DNA of 9,016 nucleotides, taken from NCBI GenBank assembly GCA_018644785.1, contig JABGPV010000215.1, forward strand, positions 1 through 9,016, read 5' to 3'. The translations under genes and the position numbers were made by a program. Of the stretch, positions 1 to 4,562 are shown piece after piece. The notes below the pieces were generated by a model that saw only the letters and a list, made by a program, of their open reading frames with translations, was not told where the DNA came from and did not search any database. How positions within the stretch are numbered: the stretch's first letter is position 1; every line of letters begins with the position of its first letter. This DNA is from Deltaproteobacteria bacterium. GTDB lineage: Bacteria; Desulfobacterota; DSM-4660; Desulfatiglandales; Desulfatiglandaceae.

Positions 1-974
1 GAATGGATATTTCCGAAAAACGAAAACCCCAGGACGGCAGGATCAAGACGGATAAAGGGGGAGTGGAAACCGAAATAAGGGTTTCCACCATACCTGTAGC
101 CTTTGGCGAAAAGGTGGTCATGAGAATCATGGATCCGGAAATCCTTTTCCAGGACCTTGAAAAACTCGGATTTTCGCCGCAGGACCTGGCCGCTTATGAG
201 CATGTGATTCGCATGCCCCACGGCATGGTCGTGGTTTGCGGTCCAACGGGGAGTGGAAAGTCCACGACCCTGTACTCGACGCTCCGGACGCTTTCTTCGC
301 CGGGCATTAATATCACCACGGTGGAAGACCCGGTAGAAATGGTCCATGAAGGGTTTAACCAGATCGGGGTCCAACCCGCTGCGGGCGTAACCTTTGCCTC
401 GATCCTTCGCAATATTCTGCGGCAGGACCCTGATATTATCATGGTCGGTGAAATGAGAGACCTGGAAACAGCGGAGAATGCCGTTCAAGCTGCCCTGACA
501 GGTCATCTGGTCCTCTCCACACTTCACACCAATGATGCTGTTTCCGCAATCATTCGGCTCCTTGACCTGGGGATTCCGGCATTTTTAATCCAGGCAACCA
601 TGATCGGGGTGTTGGCACAACGGCTGGTTCGCAAGATATGCGTTTACTGCAAGGAAAGCTACCAAATGGATATCCGTGAACTGAGGGCTCACGGGCTGGA
701 GTTTAACCAGGAAGGACCCATAACGCTTTTTCAAGGCAAAGGATGTTTAAAGTGCCGTGGGACAGGGTATCTGGGCAGGATCGGTATTTATGAGCTCGTT
801 CCGGTCAACGAGTCCATCAGAAAATTGATCAAGGCAGAGACGGATACGGAAACGCTGCGCGCCCAGGCCATAAAAGAAGGCGTTTACACCCTCCGGCAAA
901 ATGCTGTCAAAAAACTCCTGGAAGGCAAAACCACCCTTGAAGAAGTTCTGAGGGTTACCTGGACACATGCATGA
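1..974 (+). CDS. GspE/PilB-family secretion/pilus assembly ATPase, 5'-truncated by the window edge
   Basis: This is the C-terminal 323 residues of a type II secretion or type IV pilus hexameric ATPase, the cytoplasmic motor that drives pseudopilus or pilus extension. The reading frame is open to the window edge, and the first visible residues (xDISEKRKPQDGRI) are an internal family motif, so the ATG at 3 is not the true start and the N-terminal domains are missing. Visible in order: Walker A GPTGSGKST (residues 80-88), Asp box ITTVEDPVE (104-112), Walker B region with DPDIIMVGEMRD (142-153), His box TGHLVLSTLHTND (166-178), and a zinc-type pair CxxC (213/216) and CxxC (248/251). The Cys pairs and the lack of retraction-ATPase features favour an assembly ATPase over PilT. 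Without the N-terminus and neighbours I cannot separate GspE from PilB. It is followed at once by a strong hairpin, so it appears to end its operon. Confidence 0.93.
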   Translation, partial: MDISEKRKPQDGRIKTDKGGVETEIRVSTIPVAFGEKVVMRIMDPEILFQDLEKLGFSPQDLAAYEHVIRMPHGMVVVCGPTGSGKSTTLYSTLRTLSSPGINITTVEDPVEMVHEGFNQIGVQPAAGVTFASILRNILRQDPDIIMVGEMRDLETAENAVQAALTGHLVLSTLHTNDAVSAIIRLLDLGIPAFLIQATMIGVLAQRLVRKICVYCKESYQMDIRELRAHGLEFNQEGPITLFQGKGCLKCRGTGYLGRIGIYELVPVNESIRKLIKAETDTETLRAQAIKEGVYTLRQNAVKKLLEGKTTLEEVLRVTWTHA

Positions 975-977
975 GGA

Positions 978-1009
978 GGGGTTGGCACTGAAAAGTGCCA
1001 ACCCCCTTC
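978..1009 (+). terminator. Hairpin terminator after the GspE/PilB gene
   Basis: A perfect 12-bp stem (GGGGTTGGCACT, 978-989, with AGTGCCAACCCC, 994-1005) is closed by a GAAA tetraloop. It begins four bases after the TGA. The tail is only CTTCTTC, a weak U tract, but the stem is long and GC-rich. On the minus strand there is no T run after the stem, so it fits best as the plus-strand terminator, though it may also slow convergent transcription from the lipoprotein gene. Confidence 0.8.
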
Positions 1010-1057
1010 TTCGGTTGACGTTAAAGGATTTAGAACTGCCCATTCTGCCATCCTCGT

Positions 1058-1876
1058 CTATTCCACAGCATCGATCGCTTGAGCAAGCAGTGCATGGTAG
1101 ATGGTCAAAGCTGAATGGACCTCGCGGGCCGCTGTTTTTGCCAAAGTGAAACAGGTTTCATAGTCCTGAGCATTAAAGTATGCCAAGGCCTGATCGCTGT
1201 TTTCAGTGGCGGTCAATTTTAACTCATCAGCCATGGCCACAGCCTCGTCCACGGTCATCTCCTCCTTGTGAATTACCACCAGTTCATCCCCGACAATGTA
1301 TCCATTCTGCTTGGCCACTTCGTAGACCATATAATACCCATCTAGCCTGGTAATCAGTTTTTCCACCTGATCCATTTTTTTGAGATCCCTTTTGGCATGC
1401 CCCTTGGGAGCTCCCAGAGACTTCCAGATCACGAATAGATCACTGTCCAATGAAAATGTTTCGGCATACTCATCCATTGTGGCTTCAAGGATGATTTTGT
1501 ACGTGGTTGCATCTGCCTGACGGTCATAAACCCAGGTTGTGGATCCGTCATACACCTTATTACATACCACTGTTTCAGAATAATCCTCCAGAGTTTGCTC
1601 GAATACAAGCTCCTGTGTTACCGCATCAAAGCGAAAAAGGTTGACCTTGACACCAATGGACATTGCACCCGTTGTCCCGCTTTCGTCGATCAACTTGACA
1701 CTGTAGTCGACAACAACTGGTTCAGGTTTGTTTCTGATGTAGAAATCTTCAGCAACCGCCAGCGTTCCCTCCATAGTTACGGCCTCGAGTTCGGGGGGGA
1801 TTTCTTGTCCACTGCAACCGAACAGGCTCAACAACATCAAAATGCATCCCAAAACTGCCACAGAATAATTTTTCAT
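1058..1876 (-). CDS. Lipoprotein of unknown function, riboswitch-associated
   Basis: A 272-residue protein I do not recognise. Residues 1-20 are a hydrophobic signal sequence ending in lipobox LFGC, so Cys21 should be lipidated after signal peptidase II cleavage. Ser at +2 rather than Asp suggests outer-membrane sorting if enterobacterial rules apply. The middle (about 55-200) alternates polar and hydrophobic residues like a beta-rich domain (VVVDYSVKLIDE, GSTTWVYDRQ, YYMVYEVAKQNGY). The C-terminus (about 225-262) is helical and TPR-like (ALAYFNAQDYETCFTLAKTA). The ATG has a strong ribosome site (AAGGAGGGA) about 5 bases upstream. The gene is convergent with the secretion/pilus ATPase and divergent from a diguanylate cyclase. 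Its long leader carries a GEMM-I aptamer and a perfect hairpin, so expression is probably controlled by a cyclic dinucleotide. By analogy with other GEMM-I targets, a role at the cell surface, in pili or in attachment is plausible but not shown. Confidence 0.85.
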   Translation of the reverse strand: MKNYSVAVLGCILMLLSLFGCSGQEIPPELEAVTMEGTLAVAEDFYIRNKPEPVVVDYSVKLIDESGTTGAMSIGVKVNLFRFDAVTQELVFEQTLEDYSETVVCNKVYDGSTTWVYDRQADATTYKIILEATMDEYAETFSLDSDLFVIWKSLGAPKGHAKRDLKKMDQVEKLITRLDGYYMVYEVAKQNGYIVGDELVVIHKEEMTVDEAVAMADELKLTATENSDQALAYFNAQDYETCFTLAKTAAREVHSALTIYHALLAQAIDAVE

Positions 1877-1920
1877 CTTTCCCTCCTTTTTGAAAATAAA
1901 GAGATATACCTGAAATTAAT

Positions 1921-1955
1921 ATGGCTTTCAGGGATATTGGATCCCTGAAAGCCAT
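1921..1955 (-). terminator. Perfect 15-bp hairpin in the lipoprotein leader, possible expression platform
   Basis: Bases 1921-1935 (ATGGCTTTCAGGGAT) are the exact inverted repeat of 1941-1955, with a 5-base loop. On the minus strand the hairpin lies between the GEMM-I aptamer and the lipoprotein ATG and is followed by ATTAATTT, a weak U-rich tail. No minus-strand gene ends just upstream, so an ordinary end-of-gene terminator is not needed here. A riboswitch-controlled attenuator or an mRNA-stabilising hairpin fits better. The hairpin is certain from sequence; its role is inferred. Confidence 0.55.
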
Positions 1956-2052
1956 GGGAAAGTGGTTTTTGGAGAACTCCTATATGAAAGAATGCAAGAA
2001 TGAGATAAACCAGGATCAAGCCAGGGCGTGAAAAGGCACTAATGGAGGGTAA

Positions 2053-2058
2053 ATTATA
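2053..2058 (-). promoter_or_regulatory. Possible internal -10 element downstream of the aptamer
   Basis: The minus strand reads TATAAT here, a perfect sigma-70 -10 box. A partner TTGGAA sits 15 bases upstream and TTGCCT 20 bases upstream, both poorly spaced. If active, it would start a lipoprotein transcript that bypasses the riboswitch. Chance occurrence in AT-rich DNA is quite possible. Confidence 0.25.
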
Positions 2059-2077
2059 AAATCGTTCTCTCATTTCC

Positions 2078-2149
2078 AAGGCAACCCGGCCATCTCTTAA
2101 TTAGGGAGATCCGTGGCTTTCCGCCCCCACCTCACAATGGGTTTGGCTT
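2078..2149 (-). ncRNA. GEMM-I (cyclic di-GMP class I) riboswitch aptamer, variant ligand pocket
   Basis: Read on the minus strand, the segment follows the GEMM-I order. Strand 1 is AAGCCAAAC. A hairpin CCCATT-GTGA-GGTGGG (2141-2126) carries a GNRA tetraloop. The core GGCGGAAAGCCACGG follows (2125-2111, family usual GACGCAAAGCCACGG). Next come an ATCTC/GAGAT stem (2110-2106 with 2096-2092) and the 3' strand GGCCGGGTTGCC (2091-2080). Strand 1 pairs with TTGCCTT to form P1, with one C-C mismatch (2146 with 2081). In the Vc2 numbering I recall, that mismatch is positions 20 and 92, the two ligand-contacting bases; position 20 is G in c-di-GMP sensors and A in cGAMP-type sensors. The intercalating A47 (AAA at 2120-2118) is kept. 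The aptamer lies in the leader of the lipoprotein gene and next to a diguanylate cyclase gene. The family call is strong; ligand and function are uncertain because of C20. Confidence 0.8.
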
Positions 2150-2160
2150 TTTCTAAGAAA

Positions 2161-2175
2161 AGGCCAGAAAGGCCT
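2161..2175 (-). other. Small hairpin upstream of the aptamer
   Basis: AGGCC and GGCCT form a 5-bp stem around a 5-base loop, followed on the minus strand by TTTTCTT. It lies between the predicted transcription start and the aptamer. It may be an insulating leader hairpin or chance. Confidence 0.3.
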
Positions 2176-2194
2176 ACCAGTTATGCACAGGTTT

Positions 2195-2223
2195 ATTCTG
2201 CTTATTTTTCTTCTCTGGGTCAA
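2195..2223 (-). promoter_or_regulatory. Predicted sigma-70 promoter for the riboswitch-lipoprotein transcript
   Basis: On the minus strand TTGACC (2223-2218, 5/6 to the -35 consensus) is followed after exactly 17 bases by CAGAAT (2200-2195, 4/6 to the -10). Transcription would start near 2188. This puts the whole aptamer inside the leader and gives an untranslated region of about 310 nt. Confidence 0.5.
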
Positions 2224-2245
2224 CTAAAAAATCCTGAAGCATGAT

Positions 2246-2273
2246 CTGAAAATTTTTCAGTTTCAAATTTGAA
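2246..2273. promoter_or_regulatory. Two adjacent palindromes in the divergent promoter region
   Basis: A 15-base palindrome, CTGAAAA-T-TTTTCAG (2246-2260), is followed by the 12-base perfect palindrome TTCAAATTTGAA (2262-2273). The second overlaps the predicted -35 of the diguanylate cyclase promoter. They are candidate operator sites for a dimeric regulator. AT-rich composition makes chance palindromes more likely. Confidence 0.35.
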
Positions 2274-2297
2274 TGATTTTAACCCTTGTGTTATATT
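2269..2297 (+). promoter_or_regulatory. Predicted sigma-70 promoter for the diguanylate cyclase gene
   Basis: TTGAAT (2269-2274, 4/6) and TATATT (2292-2297, 5/6) are separated by 17 bases. Transcription would start near 2304, about 39 bases before the ATG at 2343. This is a second reason to reject the earlier in-frame TTG at 2286 as the start codon, since it would lie upstream of the transcript. Confidence 0.5.
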
Positions 2298-2342
2298 TAT
2301 ACACGTTTTTTAGCATTTAGGGGCTTTTCGGAGGATGAAAAA

Positions 2343-3299
2343 ATGGAGATTTCTATAGATGGTTTAAAAGGGATTGATCTGTTTCGAAATATCGAGCTCA
2401 AGAAAGTACCGACGGAACTTGAAGGGGCACAGATAAAAGAATTCTTGCCCGGAAGCATCATCCTTTCTCCTGAAAATGAAAACAGGAGCATCTATTTTCT
2501 GCTGTCGGGACAATTGGGCGTTCACCTGGAAAGCCCCGATTCCCGGATGCTCAGAACCATTGAGCCGGGCGATTGCGTCGGCGAATTATCCCTGATAGAA
2601 GACATCAATCCTTCCGCTTATGTTTTGGCCAGAGAACCGTCACGTCTGTTGAAACTATCCAACAAAACCTTGTGGGAAATGGTGTTTGACGACGGCCGTA
2701 TCGCGAAGAACCTCCTGTCCATCATTTCTAAACGGCTGTTGCACAACACCCAACTGATACTTCAGGAACAAACCCAGAGCAGGCAGCTGGAGCAGTTTGC
2801 AATGGTTGACGGTCTGACGGGTATTTACAACCGGCGCTGGTTTGACAAAGCCATGAACCGCCACCTGAGTCGATATAAACGGTGCCGGGAAACGTTTACC
2901 CTGTGTATGGCTGATGTGGATCATTTTAAACATTACAATGACAATTACGGGCACCAGGCCGGAGATGTTGCCCTCTCTACCCTGTCAAAGGTCTTGAGCG
3001 AAAACATCCGGCCCACTGATTTTGCAGCCCGCTACGGCGGCGAGGAATTCGCAATTATCCTGCCCGACACCCGTGTGGAAAATGCCGAGATCGTAGCAGC
3101 AAGGCTTTGCAACGCGGTAAAACAGGCCAGAATTGTCATGTCCGACGGCAAAGATCTTCCCTCCATCACCATATCCATGGGCATCGCACAGATGTGCCCT
3201 GCATACACTCCGGCCAATCTGATTGAAGCCGCTGATAAACAACTCTACCAGGCCAAACAGGAAGGTCGTGATCGTTTCTGTACGGATTTTTCGAAATAG
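2343..3299 (+). CDS. Diguanylate cyclase with N-terminal cyclic-nucleotide-binding-like domain (CNB-GGDEF)
   Basis: A soluble two-domain enzyme of 318 residues that should condense two GTP into cyclic di-GMP. Residues about 10-130 form a CRP-like cNMP-binding domain (FLPGSIILSPENE, IYFLLSGQLGV, GDCVGELSLIED). In the phosphate-binding cassette the usual Arg before Ser-Ala is Pro90, so it may not bind cAMP. A helical linker (about 131-152) leads to the GGDEF domain: DGLTGIYNRR (156-165), metal-binding Asp in ADVDHFK (190-196), ND...GHQAGD (199-208), GGEEF (232-236). RPTD (223-226) lies exactly five residues before GGEEF and forms an RxxD product-inhibition I-site. Asp208 is kept at the base-recognition position, so this looks like a GTP-specific cyclase rather than a hybrid cGAMP (Hypr) enzyme. 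The ATG at 2343 is chosen because GGAGGA (2330-2335) sits 7 bases upstream. The gene is divergent from the riboswitch-controlled lipoprotein gene. Confidence 0.94.
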   Translation: MEISIDGLKGIDLFRNIELKKVPTELEGAQIKEFLPGSIILSPENENRSIYFLLSGQLGVHLESPDSRMLRTIEPGDCVGELSLIEDINPSAYVLAREPSRLLKLSNKTLWEMVFDDGRIAKNLLSIISKRLLHNTQLILQEQTQSRQLEQFAMVDGLTGIYNRRWFDKAMNRHLSRYKRCRETFTLCMADVDHFKHYNDNYGHQAGDVALSTLSKVLSENIRPTDFAARYGGEEFAIILPDTRVENAEIVAARLCNAVKQARIVMSDGKDLPSITISMGIAQMCPAYTPANLIEAADKQLYQAKQEGRDRFCTDFSK

Positions 3300-3450
3300 T
3301 TGTACTGTACAGACCTTGATGATGGATTTGCATTTTGAGAGATCATGATTAGTTTTGCCAAATTGGCATTGATGCTGTTGCGGGCATCAAAAATCATTTT
3401 TCGAATTTCAACGTGCGGGTTGCTACCCGCCAGGAAAGGATTCAAACAAA
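3300..3450 (+). promoter_or_regulatory. Intergenic region with two hairpins before the cyclophilin gene
   Basis: TTGATGC (3369-3375) pairs with GCATCAA (3384-3390) around an 8-base loop and is followed, after AAAATCA, by TTTTT. This could end the cyclase transcript but is weak. GCGGGT (3415-3420) pairs perfectly with ACCCGC (3425-3430) around TGCT, ending two bases before the ribosome site. I see no convincing promoter here. Confidence 0.35.
3432..3440 (+). promoter_or_regulatory. Ribosome binding site of the cyclophilin gene
   Basis: AGGAAAGGA lies 10 bases before the ATG at 3451 and directly abuts the 3415-3430 hairpin. It supports that ATG as the start. Confidence 0.6.
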
Positions 3451-3948
3451 ATGGTAAAATTAGAAACCAGCATGGGCGATATTTTTCTGGAGCTTGATGA
3501 AGAAAAAGCCCCCAAGTCCGCAGAGAACTTTCTGGCCTACGTCAATGACGGTCATTATGACGGCACCATCTTTCACCGGGTCATCGACGGCTTTATGATC
3601 CAGGGGGGCGGGTTCACTGAGGATATGACACAGAAACCGACGAAAAACCCCATTGTCAATGAAGCGGACAACGCGCTGAAAAACGACGCATATACCGTTG
3701 CCATGGCCCGTACAACGGATCCCAACAGCGCCACAAACCAGTTCTTCATCAATGTGAAAAATAATGATTTTCTGAATCATACCGCCAAATCAGCCCAGGG
3801 GTGGGGATACGCGGTGTTTGGAAAGGTCACCAAGGGTCACGGCGTGGTCAATAAAATGAAAGGCGTTGCCACCGGCAACAAAGGCCCTCACGCTGATGTA
3901 CCCGTTGAAACCATCACCATCATCAAGGCGAGTGTGGCGGACGAATAA
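3451..3948 (+). CDS. ppiB: Peptidyl-prolyl cis-trans isomerase, cyclophilin type (PpiB-like)
   Basis: A 165-residue single-domain cyclophilin that catalyses cis-trans isomerisation of peptidyl-proline bonds. Length and sequence are close to E. coli PpiB. Visible family motifs: [13 protein letters not shown] (41-53) with catalytic Arg43 and Gln51, the [18 protein letters not shown] stretch (85-102), and [18 protein letters not shown] (119-136). There is no signal peptide, so it is cytoplasmic. An upstream AGGAAAGGA supports the start. It follows the diguanylate cyclase by about 150 bases and may be transcribed separately; there is no evident functional link to it. It ends ten bases before a large inverted repeat that probably terminates it. 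Confidence 0.96.
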   Translation: MVKLETSMGDIFLELDEEKAPKSAENFLAYVNDGHYDGTIFHRVIDGFMIQGGGFTEDMTQKPTKNPIVNEADNALKNDAYTVAMARTTDPNSATNQFFINVKNNDFLNHTAKSAQGWGYAVFGKVTKGHGVVNKMKGVATGNKGPHADVPVETITIIKASVADE

Positions 3949-3957
3949 CCGAAACAT

Positions 3958-4087
3958 ATGAACGTCCAACATCGAACGCCCAACATCGAATGGTGAATGG
4001 GGAGAGAGAGAAAGAAAGAATTAGTCATTTAATATTTACCCTTTTCATTCGATGTTCAACGTTGGATGTTCGATGTTGGACGTTCAT
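3958..4087. repeat. Inverted repeat built of 7-bp units between convergent genes
   Basis: The left arm has four consecutive heptads at 3963-3990 (CGTCCAA, CATCGAA, CGCCCAA, CATCGAA). The right arm, read on the minus strand from 4082 to 4048, has five (CGTCCAA, CATCGAA, CATCCAA, CGTTGAA, CATCGAA). ATGAACG...CATCGAATG bounds both arms (3958-3992 and 4046-4087). The arms flank a purine-rich GAGAGAGAGAAAGAAAGAA spacer and an AT-rich stretch. The transcript would fold into a long hairpin, so it could end both the cyclophilin gene (stop 3948) and the small minus-strand gene (stop 4113). Similar dispersed repeats occur, as I recall, between genes in sulfate-reducing Deltaproteobacteria. Confidence 0.8.
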
Positions 4088-4112
4088 CGATAAAAAATAA
4101 CATGTAAGAGTC

Positions 4113-4562
4113 CTAAGAACTCAGAAATACCTGATCCTCAAAAGCCTCAAGCAATGCTTCCGATAGTGCTTTGGCAGTTGCTTCATCAGCCAGTTCCACC
4201 ATCAGCTCCCCCTTGGGACCCACCACCAGCTTCCCGTGCCGCTCCACGATTTCGGCAATTTCGGAGGGTTCCCGGGTCCACCAGCCGCGGGTCCGCATGA
4301 GCAACTCTCTCCCCTTCAAGCGACGGGGGGTAACCAGGTCGATGTTTCTGAACAGGGCATCCCAACCGATCTGGGCCGGCGATTTCAGCACGGGGCTCAC
4401 GGGATCGTGATATATTCTGCAACGTCCGAAAAGACGCAGGGTGGGCGAGGGAGAAAGCCCTGACCTCTCAATCAATGGACCCTTCGCTTCCTCCATCTGC
4501 TTAAACACCCGCCGCATCTTTTGAACGGCCGGATCCCTGCCAAATTCATCGGATTCCATCAT
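4113..4562 (-). CDS. Small protein of unknown function coupled to UPF0182
   Basis: A 149-residue protein I do not recognise. It has no signal peptide, membrane segment or catalytic motif that I can name. The N-terminus is charged and helical (DPAVQKMRRVFKQMEEAKG). The middle is Arg/Pro-rich (RLFGRCRIYHDPVSPV, MRTRGWWTREPSE). The C-terminus is acidic and helical (ADEATAKALSEALLEAFED). The ATG at 4562-4560 overlaps the UPF0182 stop codon as ATGA, so translation is probably coupled. No independent ribosome site stands out, and a second ATG follows directly (4559-4557). This coupling and the absence of stops over 450 bases support a real gene; a partner role with UPF0182 is inference. Transcription probably ends in the heptad inverted repeat just downstream. 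Confidence 0.72.
   Translation of the reverse strand: MMESDEFGRDPAVQKMRRVFKQMEEAKGPLIERSGLSPSPTLRLFGRCRIYHDPVSPVLKSPAQIGWDALFRNIDLVTPRRLKGRELLMRTRGWWTREPSEIAEIVERHGKLVVGPKGELMVELADEATAKALSEALLEAFEDQVFLSS

Noticed and set aside
1873..2079. A 68-codon minus-strand frame in the lipoprotein leader with a hydrophobic stretch
   Set aside because: It starts with TTG inside the 3' strand of the aptamer, has no ribosome site, and is better explained as untranslated leader.
2286..2342. Upstream TTG start for the diguanylate cyclase
   Set aside because: It has no ribosome site and overlaps the predicted -10; the ATG at 2343 has GGAGGA at ideal spacing.
2343..3299. A hybrid cGAMP-making (Hypr) GGDEF enzyme, which would fit a non-canonical riboswitch
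   Set aside because: Asp208 in GHQAGD is kept, whereas Hypr enzymes carry Ser at the base-recognition position, so an ordinary diguanylate cyclase is favoured.
3958..4087. CRISPR array
   Set aside because: The units are 7 bp, directly adjacent and in opposing arms, with no unique spacers and no cas genes.
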